A stretch of 64,000 bases of DNA from Marinospirillum alkalitolerans. GTDB lineage: Bacteria > Pseudomonadota > Gammaproteobacteria > Pseudomonadales > Halomonadaceae. A program made the position numbers and the translations under genes. This document shows positions 8,491 through 17,907 of this stretch, piece by piece. The stretch lies in the NCBI RefSeq assembly GCF_045055655.1, contig NZ_JBANFI010000003.1, forward strand, positions 1 to 64,000, read 5' to 3'. Under the pieces are notes generated by a model that made no database searches, was not told where the DNA came from, and was given only the letters and a program-made list of their open reading frames with translations. The first letter of the stretch is position 1. Each line of letters opens with the position of its first letter.

Positions 8491-9222
8491 TTAATTCAAT
8501 GCTTCTGGATCGTGAGATGACAGCGACTCTTTGAGACGCTGCTCTACATTGTTGCGTGATGCACGGATATGACGACGCATCAACATTTCAGCCAGTTCTT
8601 CATCGCGCTGCTCGATGGCATCCACAATGCGGTAATGCTCTTCAAAAGCCCGTTGTGGACGACCGCTGGTCGCACTAAAGCGGTAACGATACATACGCAC
8701 CAGGTAATAAAGCTCACCACACAAGAGCGCCTTCAGCTTTTTATTGCCACTGCCTTGGACGATGCGATAATGAAAATCCAGATCACCTTCTTTTTGGTAG
8801 TAGGCAATATTCTCTTGCAGCTCTGCCTGAGACTGGTGTTTCTGCAACAAGGCTTTCAAGCCATCAATTTCGTTTTGTGGCATCTGGCGCGCCGCCAGAC
8901 GGCAAGCCATGCCTTCCATTGCCTCGCGTACTTCGTAGAGTTCCAACAACTCTTCCAGCGATAAGGACACCACTCGCGCACCAACATGCGGAATCCGCGT
9001 GACCAGATGACGCCCCTCTAGACGACGCATCGCCTCTCTTAAAGGGCCACGCGAAATACCATACTGTTTCGCCAAGCCGGGTTCGGTAATCTTGCTACCT
9101 GGCGCTATATGCCCAGTGACGATCGCATCCTGAATTTCCTCAAAAACACGATCTGCTAGGGTCAGGCTATCCCCGACCTCACTGGCCCAATGCTGCTCAT
9201 TCACAGCGGAATCGTTTATCAT
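8491..9222 (-). CDS. GntR-family (FCD) regulator of the prp operon
   Basis: A 243-residue regulator: winged helix at about residues 20-85 (FEEIQDAIVTGHIAPGSKI, ISRGPLREAMRRLEGRHLV) and an FCD ligand-binding domain with the helical Asp/His pattern (DLDFHYRIVQGSGN, EEHYRIVDAIEQRD). As first gene of the prpBC-acnD-prpF operon it is the likely propionate-pathway regulator, as in Pseudomonas and Burkholderia; the effector is presumably 2-methylcitrate or a related acid (inference). I prefer the ATG at 9222 to 9282 because two TGTNNACA palindromes typical of FCD-GntR operators lie at 9272-9308 and would otherwise overlap the start. Confidence 0.88.
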   Translation of the reverse strand: MINDSAVNEQHWASEVGDSLTLADRVFEEIQDAIVTGHIAPGSKITEPGLAKQYGISRGPLREAMRRLEGRHLVTRIPHVGARVVSLSLEELLELYEVREAMEGMACRLAARQMPQNEIDGLKALLQKHQSQAELQENIAYYQKEGDLDFHYRIVQGSGNKKLKALLCGELYYLVRMYRYRFSATSGRPQRAFEEHYRIVDAIEQRDEELAEMLMRRHIRASRNNVEQRLKESLSSHDPEALN

Positions 9223-9271
9223 AGTGGCACTTTTCTTAAGCGGATCAGGGTGGAACAGGCAGCTCCACATC

Positions 9272-9308
9272 ATTGTCGACAATCATGCTATGCGAGCCAC
9301 TGTAGACA
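9272..9308. promoter_or_regulatory. Paired GntR/FCD operator-like sites upstream of gntR-prpB
   Basis: ATTGTCGACAAT (9272-9283) is a perfect 12-bp palindrome, and TGTAGACA (9301-9308) is a second TGTNNACA site 29 bases away. FCD-type GntR proteins bind TNGTNNACNA-like sites. The position 50-86 bases before the regulator ATG fits autoregulation of the prp operon. Confidence 0.55.
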
Positions 9309-9457
9309 GGAGCAGCCAAGAGGTCAATTAGAACCTTAGTCTTAACCTTGCCCAGCCAAGCCTTATCCGCTTGATTAATAAAAGCATTTGATCTTGGGTA
9401 GTAAAAACGACGCCCTAGTCACCTCTTCAAAGTGTCAACAACTTGGCCTATATCTCT

Positions 9458-10777
9458 ATGTCTTTTGCCCCTCTTCCTTATTTAGATAGCCGCGCCCTAC
9501 TTCGCTTGATTCAGCATCAACCCTGGCCTGTATTACTCGACTCTGGCCACCCGAGTGCACGCGCAGGACGCTTCTCGATTGCCAGCGCCGCGCCCAGCCG
9601 TCGTCTGGTGATTCAGCAGCCGCAACAAGCGGCAGCGCTCGATCAACTTCGCCCCACCCTGCCTGATGGCGAGGTGGCGGCTGACATTGCTCATCTGCCT
9701 TTTATCAGCGGGTGGATAGGCTACTGGAGTTATGCCGCTGGCCAGCTTTTTGAGCCAGTTACCCAGCAGGCGGAGGATGACCTTGGCCTCCCTTGGATTG
9801 CGATGGGCTATTACCCCTGGGCCTTGGTGACCGATCATCAACGCCATGAATCATGGCTGGTGGGCAACGCGCCAGCATGGATACGCCAGCGCCTGGCCAA
9901 CGAGCCCGCTGCGCCCGCTTTACACGCTTTCCAGTTGACGGAGCCTTTTCGCAGCAATATGAGCCAAGACGCTTATCGAGAGAAGTTTGCTCAGGTCCAA
10001 GCCTGGCTGCGCAGCGGAGATGTGTATCAAATCAATCTGGCGCAGCGTTTTTCGGCTGGATTTCAGGGGGATCCTTTAACCGCTTGGTCTTTATTGCGCG
10101 AACAGATCGCGGCCCCCTTTGCCGCCTACCTGGATTTTGGCGATCATCAACTGCTGTCTTTATCACCCGAGCGCTTTCTCTGCGTTGATGCACAAGGCTG
10201 GGTCGAAACCAAACCCATCAAGGGTACGCGGCCGCGCGGTGCGACCCCAAATGAAGATCAGCGCCTTGCCGAAGAACTCCTCAACCACCCCAAGGATCGG
10301 GCTGAAAACCTGATGATTGTAGATCTGCTCAGAAATGATCTCGGGCGGGTTTGTCGTCCAGGAAGCATCCGTGTGCCCGATCTATTTACACTGGAAAGCT
10401 ATACCAATGTGCACCATCTGGTGAGCCGCGTAGTGGGAAAATTGACATCCCAAGCCAGCGGAGTGGATCTACTGGCGGCCAGCTTTCCAGGAGGATCGAT
10501 TACGGGGGCACCCAAGATTCGGGCGATGGAGATTATTGATCAACTGGAACCACAACAGCGCAGCGTGTATTGCGGCTCGATCGGCTATCTCGATGATCGT
10601 GGACAGATGGACTTTAATATCGCTATCCGTACTTTTATTGCGCGCCAGCAACGCCTTTATGTGTGGGGAGGCGGCGGTCTGGTGGCTGATTCAGATCCAG
10701 AGGCAGAATATCAGGAAACCCTAGATAAAATTGCGCAGCTGATCCGTTGCCTACAGCCTGATTTTTTGCGTGATTGA
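9458..10777 (+). CDS. pabB: Aminodeoxychorismate synthase component I PabB
   Basis: A 439-residue chorismate-binding enzyme. With PabA it converts chorismate and glutamine-derived ammonia to 4-amino-4-deoxychorismate for folate synthesis. The C-terminal catalytic half holds the family motifs: SGDVYQINLAQRF, SPERFL, IKGTRPRG, NPKDRAEN-type block (HPKDRAENLMIVDLLRNDLGR), SFPGGSITGAPK and DPEAEYQETLDK. The PIKGTRPRG block with Lys is typical of PabB. The ATG at 9458 is preferred over a TTG at 9443. It stands alone, convergent with barA. Confidence 0.92.
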   Translation: MSFAPLPYLDSRALLRLIQHQPWPVLLDSGHPSARAGRFSIASAAPSRRLVIQQPQQAAALDQLRPTLPDGEVAADIAHLPFISGWIGYWSYAAGQLFEPVTQQAEDDLGLPWIAMGYYPWALVTDHQRHESWLVGNAPAWIRQRLANEPAAPALHAFQLTEPFRSNMSQDAYREKFAQVQAWLRSGDVYQINLAQRFSAGFQGDPLTAWSLLREQIAAPFAAYLDFGDHQLLSLSPERFLCVDAQGWVETKPIKGTRPRGATPNEDQRLAEELLNHPKDRAENLMIVDLLRNDLGRVCRPGSIRVPDLFTLESYTNVHHLVSRVVGKLTSQASGVDLLAASFPGGSITGAPKIRAMEIIDQLEPQQRSVYCGSIGYLDDRGQMDFNIAIRTFIARQQRLYVWGGGGLVADSDPEAEYQETLDKIAQLIRCLQPDFLRD

Positions 10778-10814
10778 GGACTGGGATCTAGCAACTTGGC
10801 TAGGTCCAACCTCA
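10775..10814. terminator. Nested hairpin between pabB and barA
   Basis: TGAGG (10775-10779) pairs with CCTCA (10810-10814), with inner TGG/CCA and CTAG/CTAG pairs. It overlaps the pabB stop and has no U-tract. It is a possible terminator between convergent genes. Confidence 0.35.
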
Positions 10815-10863
10815 CTCAAAACTCAGTGATGACGCCCTCCATTCTGCGGCACAAGCACTCAGA

Positions 10864-13647
10864 CTAGGACACTTCAAAATGCCAGCCTCGCCGATACTCC
10901 TCATCGAACCAGCTTTGTAAGCGCGCCATCTCATGCAACAGCTGTTCGAGATTGGATTGTGCCAGTTGCAGATGCCCTGATTTAATCTGCGTTTCCAGCG
11001 CTTCCGTGATCTGCGCCAGATCTGGCACACCACAGTAGCGCGTGGCTCCGTGCAAGCGATGCACCGCCTCTTGCATCTTCTCTGGCTCTTGCTCTGCAAA
11101 AGCCGCTTTCAACTGAGCACGACTGGCACCTAAGGAGTCAACGAGCAGTTCGAGCAACTCATCGGCCAGCTCTGGACGGCCTGCCGCCAAATGCACCCCC
11201 ATTTCCTTATCCACTGGGGGCTGATCCCAGCGTGAGGCACGAGTTTGTGAGCGCTCACCTAGCCAACGGTGCATCACATCGACCAGCTGCTTTTCCTGCA
11301 AGGGTTTAAGCAGCACGTCATTGATCCCAGCATCCAGCCACAGGCGTTTTTCTTCATGAGCGGCATGGGCTGTCAAAGCAATAATCGGCAAACTGCGGTA
11401 CTGATGTCCCAGTGAACGTATGCGCTGAGCGGCTTCAAAACCCGTCATCCCCGGCATATGAATATCCATCAGCACCAGATCAACCCGATGGAGCTGGATC
11501 AACTGTAAAGCCTCATCACCATGAGTCGCTTCTAAAGCTTGATAGCCCATTTGCTTTAAGAGGGTGACCAGCAGCAGCAAATTAGAAGGTGTATCGTCTA
11601 CCGCCAAAACCCTAGGCTGGCGTTCGACTGGCTCAGCCAGTACAAGCGGTGCGGCCGTGGGTGTCGGCGCAGGCAAAGGCGCTCGCTGCTCTAACTGCTC
11701 TTTGACAGCACGGCGAAGCGTCTCAACCCCCAGCGGCTTTGCAAGAAAGGCTTCGCTGGTATAAGCACGCCAAAAGTGAAGCAGCTCGGCATCACTGGTA
11801 TTGAACACCAGCACACTAGGGCACCCCTGCTGCTGCGCTTGCTTGACCCAATCACGCCAGAGCGGGTCCTGCATCTGTTGTGCATTCATTCCGATCAGCA
11901 GCAGTGAGGGTGAGAGCTGCTGCAAGTCAGGTAAGACTAACGAAGAGGTCACCTGCGCCCCCCAGCTGCGCAGCTGATGACACCAGCTTTGGTTGGTCAG
12001 CGGGTGAGATTCAATGACAAGCACCGCTTGGCCTTTAAGCCAAACCTCGGGTTCCTGAGCAGGCTGGACAATTTGAAGCGGTAGACTAAACCAGAAGGTC
12101 GACCCCTGGCCTTCGGTGCTATCCAGATCAATCCGCCCTCCCATCTGCTGCACCAGCTGCTTACAGATGGCCAAACCCAGCCCGGTGCCACCAAACTGGC
12201 GGGTTTGTGTTGTATCCGCCTGAGAAAAAGCACGAAAGAGCTTTTGACGCTGGACTTCACTCAACCCTATGCCTGTATCGCTGACACTAAAGCGCAGCTG
12301 GCAATAGCGTCCGATCTGCTGCACCTCCGGCTCATCGCCTTCTTCGGGCAGATCATCCAGCATAATCCGCACCACCACCTCACCTTCTGCGGTGAACTTC
12401 AGTGCATTCCCAACCAGATTGGTGAGCAGCTGCTTTAAGCGCAGTGGATCAGCCTTCACCTGTAGCGGAACATCGTCATACACCAGACCGAGCAGATTCA
12501 GCTGCCCGCGATGGGCTTGTGGGGCAAAGAGCGAAAGGCAATCTTCTAGAAGCTGGCGCAATGCCAGCGGCTCTTCTTCAAGCACCATCATGCCGGCTTC
12601 AATTTTAGAGAAATCCAGAATGTCATTGATGATGCCAAGCATGGTTTCTGAAGCACCAAGAATGTGAGTGAGGTATTCTCGCTGGCGATAATCAAGTTCA
12701 GTGCGTGATAAAAGATTAGAAAAGCCAATAATGCCATTCAAAGGCGTGCGAATCTCATGGCTCATATTGGCCAGAAACTCAGATTTAATCCGGCTGGCTT
12801 GCAAAGCATCCTTACGCGCACGATCCAGCTCGATATTTTTGATTTCAATCGTTTCAAGGCTGCGCAGTGCATCCTCCTGAATCTCTTCAATCGATTGATT
12901 CAAAAACTGTTCACGCTGTGTCACGGCATCCGCCACATCCCAGATTCGCGCACGCAGATGTCGCAGTTCCTGAACTTCGTTCAGATCCTCTAAGGTGCAA
13001 GGTTCGCCAGCCGCAACCTGCTGCAAGGCATGACTATAGTTATCCAAGCGCCTTTGCAAGTAGCGGATAAAATGATGGGTTGCCATCCAGCTGAAGAACA
13101 AAAAGCCCAGCACCAGTGCACCGCTGAGCAGCAGCATACGATATTGATAGAGCCGCAAGGGTGTCCGAGAAATTTCCAGCTCAGCCCAGCCAACCAGCTG
13201 AGGGCCATCCGCCGCACGCAAGCGCTGCACATCGCGTAAAGCACCGACATCATAGAGGGGTTCAATAAAGCGGAGGGTATCTTGCTCAACCGCATAAGAG
13301 GATTGGTGGGTCCAACGCAGATGCGCATCACGCTCGAGCGGGCGCATGCTGGGTCCACTGTGCAATAGGCTCTGCTGGCGTTGATCATAAATCGAGAAGG
13401 CTCGCACATCGGGAGTTTCGAGCAGCTGCTCAGAAACAGCTCTGAGCCAGGCCTGACGATCTGGTTGCGTCAGACCCATCGCCAGCGCGGGACTGAGATT
13501 TCTCAGCGTGAGCTGGCCTTTTTCAAACAACTGCCGCTCCAGCGCTTGAAAGTGCTGCGATAACATCCAGCCCCCCAACAGCAGCACCAGCAGCCATAGA
13601 GGGAAGAATCCCAGAAAAAACACCCAGCCTTTCAAACTCATCCGCAT
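10864..13647 (-). CDS. barA: Tripartite hybrid sensor kinase BarA/GacS
   Basis: A 927-residue membrane kinase of the BarA/GacS type, which signals to UvrY/GacA and so controls Csr/Rsm small RNAs. Domains: membrane helix 8-30, periplasmic loop, second helix about 171-190, HAMP and coiled coil to about 285, dimerisation domain with His297 (FLANMSHEIRTPLNG), ATPase with DTGIGL and GGTGLGLAICKQLV, a receiver-like segment without an acceptor Asp, a true receiver (VLAVDDTPSN, VLMDIHMPG) and a C-terminal HPt domain (AVHRLHGATRYCG). It is last in the relA-mazG-barA run, 16 bases after mazG. The gacS-relA-mazG-cysM neighbourhood is also seen in Pseudomonas. Confidence 0.93.
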   Translation of the reverse strand: MRMSLKGWVFFLGFFPLWLLVLLLGGWMLSQHFQALERQLFEKGQLTLRNLSPALAMGLTQPDRQAWLRAVSEQLLETPDVRAFSIYDQRQQSLLHSGPSMRPLERDAHLRWTHQSSYAVEQDTLRFIEPLYDVGALRDVQRLRAADGPQLVGWAELEISRTPLRLYQYRMLLLSGALVLGFLFFSWMATHHFIRYLQRRLDNYSHALQQVAAGEPCTLEDLNEVQELRHLRARIWDVADAVTQREQFLNQSIEEIQEDALRSLETIEIKNIELDRARKDALQASRIKSEFLANMSHEIRTPLNGIIGFSNLLSRTELDYRQREYLTHILGASETMLGIINDILDFSKIEAGMMVLEEEPLALRQLLEDCLSLFAPQAHRGQLNLLGLVYDDVPLQVKADPLRLKQLLTNLVGNALKFTAEGEVVVRIMLDDLPEEGDEPEVQQIGRYCQLRFSVSDTGIGLSEVQRQKLFRAFSQADTTQTRQFGGTGLGLAICKQLVQQMGGRIDLDSTEGQGSTFWFSLPLQIVQPAQEPEVWLKGQAVLVIESHPLTNQSWCHQLRSWGAQVTSSLVLPDLQQLSPSLLLIGMNAQQMQDPLWRDWVKQAQQQGCPSVLVFNTSDAELLHFWRAYTSEAFLAKPLGVETLRRAVKEQLEQRAPLPAPTPTAAPLVLAEPVERQPRVLAVDDTPSNLLLLVTLLKQMGYQALEATHGDEALQLIQLHRVDLVLMDIHMPGMTGFEAAQRIRSLGHQYRSLPIIALTAHAAHEEKRLWLDAGINDVLLKPLQEKQLVDVMHRWLGERSQTRASRWDQPPVDKEMGVHLAAGRPELADELLELLVDSLGASRAQLKAAFAEQEPEKMQEAVHRLHGATRYCGVPDLAQITEALETQIKSGHLQLAQSNLEQLLHEMARLQSWFDEEYRRGWHFEVS

Positions 13648-13663
13648 GATAGCTTGCCCCTGC

Positions 13664-14578
13664 TCATCCTTGTTTGGTGCGCTCGATCTGCTTGGCTTGC
13701 TGCCAATAAGCTTCCATTTGCTCCAGTGTCACGGCTTGTTCTGGATCAGCCTGACGCTCTAGCGTTAAAGGTGCTCCAGCAGCAGCGCTCAAGCGCTCGA
13801 CCTGCTGAAAGCGCTCTGTAAATTTGCGATTGGTGCCTCGAAGCGCCTGCTCAGGGTCCACCTTTAAATGGCGCGCCAGATTGAGGGTCGCAAAAATAAA
13901 ATCGCCAACTTCATCAGCGACAGCGGCCTGTTCACCGCTGGCCAATGCAGCGCGGATTTCATCCAGCTCTTCCTGCATTTTATCCACGACAGCCAAGGAC
14001 TCGGCCCAATCAAAGCCCACACTGGCAGCGCGCTTTTGTAATTTAACTGCGCGCGTCATCGCCGGTAGCGCTATGGGAACAGCATCCAAAACGGAGACTG
14101 GCTGCTGCAAAGAGGCCGCAGCCTGACGCTCTTCGGCTTTGATTGCCTCCCAGCGCTGCTTGACCTGCTGTTCATCCACAAAAGATGGATGAGCGGCGTC
14201 TGCATCAACAGGCGTTTTCTGCTGAGATAAGCCATTCAGCGTCCCAGAAGGGAAGACATGAGGATGGCGACGAATTAATTTGGCGGTGAGCTGATCGACG
14301 ATCGTCGCAAAATCATAACGCCCTTCTTCTTCAGCAAAGCGGGCATAGTAGACAACTTGAAACAGCAGATCACCCAGCTCTTCTTGAAGATGCTGATAAT
14401 CCTGCTGCTCGATACATTCCGCCACCTCATAGGCTTCTTCTAGCGTATGCGGCACGATGGTCTGCCAGGTTTGCTTTAGATCCCAAGGGCAACCCTGCTG
14501 GGGATCACGCAGCCGCGCCATCAGCGCCAGCAGATCCTGTATTTGATAGCCTTCTGACACAAGCTTTCCTTTTGACAT
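13664..14578 (-). CDS. mazG: Nucleoside triphosphate pyrophosphohydrolase MazG
   Basis: A 304-residue MazG that hydrolyses NTPs and dNTPs to monophosphate and pyrophosphate, and in E. coli lowers ppGpp during starvation. Two tandem MazG domains are visible: CPWDLKQTW...HTLEEAYEV...EELGDLLFQVVYYA at residues 30-95, and VGFDWAES...EELDEIRAAL...DEVGDFIFATLNLARHL at about 190-255. Each has the EExxD-type metal-binding helix. It starts nine bases past the relA stop, so coupling with the alarmone synthase is likely. An in-frame GTG lies just before the ATG. Confidence 0.94.
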   Translation of the reverse strand: MSKGKLVSEGYQIQDLLALMARLRDPQQGCPWDLKQTWQTIVPHTLEEAYEVAECIEQQDYQHLQEELGDLLFQVVYYARFAEEEGRYDFATIVDQLTAKLIRRHPHVFPSGTLNGLSQQKTPVDADAAHPSFVDEQQVKQRWEAIKAEERQAAASLQQPVSVLDAVPIALPAMTRAVKLQKRAASVGFDWAESLAVVDKMQEELDEIRAALASGEQAAVADEVGDFIFATLNLARHLKVDPEQALRGTNRKFTERFQQVERLSAAAGAPLTLERQADPEQAVTLEQMEAYWQQAKQIERTKQG

Positions 14579-14587
14579 CACGCCTGC

Positions 14588-16870
14588 TTAATCTGCCGAC
14601 TTGGCAGAAGAAGGCGTCAATTTTTGACGGAAGCGATGCACATCCACCACATTGGGGAGTTGATTCAGCTTATTCAGAACCTGACCCAGCGCTTCCAAGC
14701 CTTGGACTTCCAGCGTCAGCAGCAGATTGGCCAGATTCTCTTTTTTGTCGGTCAGTGTATTCACTGAAAGCACATTGACCTTTTCATTGGCCAGAATCAA
14801 CGTGATATCGCGCAGCAGGCCAGTGCGATCCCAGGCCTTGATACGAATATCCACTGGATACATCTGGGCTTTTTTGTGGCCCCACTCAACATTGACCAAG
14901 CGATTCGGATCTTCTGCGCGCAGCTGCCCCACATTGGAACAATCCTGGCGGTGAATCGTGACGCCGCGACCGAGGGTGATATAGCCGAGGATGTCATCAC
15001 CGGGTAAGGGTTGGCAGCATTTGGCCATCTGGGTCATCAGATTACCAACACCCAAAATGGTGACATCATCTTTCGTCGCCGTCTCTTTACGCTGCCCAGG
15101 GCGCGTCAACAAGCGATCCAGCTGATCCAGATCTTCAGTTTCTCCGAACAGGTGCTGCGCCATAGACAGGACCTGCCCCAGACGCACATCTCCAGCACCG
15201 AGTGCAGCGTAGAGATCCTCTTCTTTGTGCAGATTCAAAGCCTGAGCTACGGCCTTCAGATCCAAGCCTTCTAAGCTGAGGCGACTGAACTCTTTTTCTA
15301 GCAGCTGACGACCTTCATCGATATTTTTATCGCGATCTTGCAGCTTAAACCAATGCTGGATCTTGGCGCGGCAGCGTGAGGTTTTGACATAGCCCAGCGC
15401 GGAGTTCAGCCAATCGCGACTCGGTGCGCCCTCTCCTGCGGTGGTCAGTATCTCAACCTGCTCGCCCGTTTTAAGCGCATAGTTCAGCGGCACAATACGC
15501 CCATTGGCCTTGGCACCCCGGCAGCGGTGGCCGATTTCGGTATGCACACGGTAGGCAAAATCGATGGGCGTTGCACCTTGAGGGAGGTCAATCACATGGC
15601 CATCTGGCGTAAAGACATAGATACGATCTGGCGTGACATCATGCTGTAATTCATCACGCAAGCCAGTGGCATCGCCTATTTCTTCCTGCCATTCCAGCAC
15701 CTGACGCAACCAGGCAATCTTCTCTTCATAGGCATTGCTCTTGCCACTGGCATCGGTGCCCTTGTAGCGCCAGTGTGCGCACACCCCAAGTTCAGCTTCA
15801 TCATGCATCGCGAAGGTACGAATCTGGACTTCCAGCACCTTGCCTTCTGGCCCAAGTACCGCCGTGTGCAAGGAGCGATAGCCGTTCTCCTTGGGCGTGG
15901 CAATATAGTCATCAAACTCATGCGGGATATGGCGATACATGGAGTGAACAATGCCCAGTGCGGCATAGCAATCGCGCACCTCAGGCACCAGAATCCGTAC
16001 CGCGCGCACATCATAGACCTGAGAAAAATCGATCTTCTTGCGCTTCATTTTGCGCCAGATGGAATAGATATGCTTGGCACGGCCTTGCAGATCCGCGCCT
16101 TGTATCCCTTGGTCCTGGATAGCGCTAGACAACTGCTGAATCACCTGCTGAATATAACCGTCGCGGTCCATGCGGCGCTCAGCGAGCAGGCGCGCAATGT
16201 ACTTGTAGCTATCTTCTTCGAGATAGCGAAAAGATAAGTCCTCCAGCTCCCATTTGATATGGCCGATGCCGAGGCGATGGGCCAAAGGCGCATAGATTTC
16301 AAAGACTTCACGCGCGACACGCAGTCTTTTATCTCGCGGAGCCGTTTTGACTTGGCGCAGAGCGCAGGTCCGCTCAGCCAGCTTGATCAATGCCACGCGC
16401 ACATCATCGATCACCGCAACCAGCATCTTACGCAGCTGCTCAAGCTGGCTTTGCTTTTGACCAAAAGCAGGCAAGTCACTTGGCTGTATCTGACTGATGG
16501 CAGCCATCTGCTGCACGCCATCAATCAACTTGCTGACCGAGCCACCAAAGCGCTTTTCGATGGCCTCCAGCGTAATTAACTCTTCGCGCACGCCACGATA
16601 AAGAATCGCCGCCATCAGGGTTTCATCATCCAGATGCAACTCACCGAGAATATCGGCCATCTCCAAGCCAGTGCGCAGGCTGCTCGCCCCTTCATACCAC
16701 TGACGCTGCTCTGCAATGGCGCGGGCTTCAAGCTCTTCGGCCAGTTCTGCCGCAGCGAGGACTCGATCCGGATGGGCCAGAGCCACTTCCTTTTGTAAAT
16801 GCTCTATCCAAAGGGGGAGGTCAACCTGACCATTTTCTTTCAGTGGTTGATCGTCTCTAACTTTTACCAT
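14588..16870 (-). CDS. relA: (p)ppGpp synthetase RelA
   Basis: A 760-residue ribosome-associated alarmone synthetase that makes (p)ppGpp when uncharged tRNA accumulates. The N-terminal hydrolase domain lacks the HD motif (LMAAILYRGVREEL where SpoT has HDxxED), so it should be synthesis-only. The synthetase domain has KHIYSIWRKM and the EFDD motif typical of RelA, then TGS (RIYVFTPDGHVIDLP), zinc-finger/RIS region (MAKCCQPLPGDDI) and ACT domain at the end. It is followed by mazG at nine bases and preceded by cysM at 46 bases on the same strand. Confidence 0.96.
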   Translation of the reverse strand: MVKVRDDQPLKENGQVDLPLWIEHLQKEVALAHPDRVLAAAELAEELEARAIAEQRQWYEGASSLRTGLEMADILGELHLDDETLMAAILYRGVREELITLEAIEKRFGGSVSKLIDGVQQMAAISQIQPSDLPAFGQKQSQLEQLRKMLVAVIDDVRVALIKLAERTCALRQVKTAPRDKRLRVAREVFEIYAPLAHRLGIGHIKWELEDLSFRYLEEDSYKYIARLLAERRMDRDGYIQQVIQQLSSAIQDQGIQGADLQGRAKHIYSIWRKMKRKKIDFSQVYDVRAVRILVPEVRDCYAALGIVHSMYRHIPHEFDDYIATPKENGYRSLHTAVLGPEGKVLEVQIRTFAMHDEAELGVCAHWRYKGTDASGKSNAYEEKIAWLRQVLEWQEEIGDATGLRDELQHDVTPDRIYVFTPDGHVIDLPQGATPIDFAYRVHTEIGHRCRGAKANGRIVPLNYALKTGEQVEILTTAGEGAPSRDWLNSALGYVKTSRCRAKIQHWFKLQDRDKNIDEGRQLLEKEFSRLSLEGLDLKAVAQALNLHKEEDLYAALGAGDVRLGQVLSMAQHLFGETEDLDQLDRLLTRPGQRKETATKDDVTILGVGNLMTQMAKCCQPLPGDDILGYITLGRGVTIHRQDCSNVGQLRAEDPNRLVNVEWGHKKAQMYPVDIRIKAWDRTGLLRDITLILANEKVNVLSVNTLTDKKENLANLLLTLEVQGLEALGQVLNKLNQLPNVVDVHRFRQKLTPSSAKSAD

Positions 16871-16916
16871 GCCCTATCCCACCTCTTGCTAAGGCGCGCT
16901 TACGCCTGAGATCGTC

Positions 16917-17819
16917 TTAAACAGCAAACACACCTGTTGAGAGATAGCGATCACCTCGATCGCACACTATAGCAACGATCACCGCATTCTCCAGTTCTGC
17001 TGCGATTTTCAACGCACCGGCAACCGAACCACCTGAGGAGACACCGGCAAAAATGCCCTCTTCACGCGCCAGACGCCGTGTCATCGCTTCTGCTTCTTGC
17101 TGGCTGATATCGAGGACACGATCCACACCAGCAGGATCAAAAATACTGGGTAGATAGGCCTCAGGCCAGCGGCGGATACCCGGAATACTCGAGCCTTCTT
17201 CTGGCTGCAAACCCACGATTTGTACTGCTGGGTTCTGCTCCTTGAGATAGCGCCCCGTGCCCATAATCGTGCCGGTGGTGCCCATCGAGCTGACAAAATG
17301 CGTGACACGCCCTTGCGTTTGCTCCCAGATTTCTGGGCCAGTCGACTGATAGTGCGCCAGCGGATTATCCTGATTGGCAAACTGATTCAACACGCGACCC
17401 TTGCCTTCACGCTCCATTTGCAGCGCCAAATCGCGTGCGCCTTCCATGCCTTGCTCTTTGGTGACCAGAATCAATTCCGCACCATAGGCCTGCATCGACC
17501 ACTTGCGCTCATCAGAAAGGTTCTCTGGCATGATCAAAGTCATGCGATAGCCCATCACGGCGGCCGCCATCGCCAGGGCAATGCCGGTGTTGCCTGAGGT
17601 GGCTTCGATAATACGCTCACCCGGTCGAATATCACCACGCTGCTCAGCTTGACGTATCATCGAGAAAGCAGGCCGATCCTTGACTGAACCGGCAGGGTTA
17701 TCGCCCTCCAGCTTCACGAGTAGATGATTATTGCGCCCTGCATGAAGACGCTGTAAACGAACAAGAGGAGTGTGACCCACTAAATCAGCGACACTGGGCC
17801 ATTTGGGAAAAGCAGACAT
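16917..17819 (-). CDS. cysM: Cysteine synthase B CysM
   Basis: A 301-residue PLP enzyme of the O-acetylserine sulfhydrylase family; CysM-type enzymes also use thiosulfate. The PLP lysine lies in KLEGDNPAGSVKDRPAF, the phosphate-binding loop in EATSGNTGIALAMA, and the glycine loop in GVSSGGSVAGALK. The short length and the NPAGSVKDR form support CysM over CysK. Start set at 17819 where AAGG stands eight bases upstream; a longer in-frame start at 17858 lacks support. A 49-base gap separates the upstream long form from the YaaR-like gene. Confidence 0.94.
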   Translation of the reverse strand: MSAFPKWPSVADLVGHTPLVRLQRLHAGRNNHLLVKLEGDNPAGSVKDRPAFSMIRQAEQRGDIRPGERIIEATSGNTGIALAMAAAVMGYRMTLIMPENLSDERKWSMQAYGAELILVTKEQGMEGARDLALQMEREGKGRVLNQFANQDNPLAHYQSTGPEIWEQTQGRVTHFVSSMGTTGTIMGTGRYLKEQNPAVQIVGLQPEEGSSIPGIRRWPEAYLPSIFDPAGVDRVLDISQQEAEAMTRRLAREEGIFAGVSSGGSVAGALKIAAELENAVIVAIVCDRGDRYLSTGVFAV

Positions 17820-17907
17820 AGAGCCAACCTTATTATTCACTAAACATTCAACCCTCACGATCGACGTGAGGACCGGTGCAACTCAAGAGACGATCATCCA
17901 ATGCGTG

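Noticed and set aside
16380..16700. (p)ppGpp hydrolase activity in RelA
   Set aside because: The HD motif region reads LMAAILYRGVREEL, without the metal-binding His-Asp, so a bifunctional SpoT-like enzyme is not supported.
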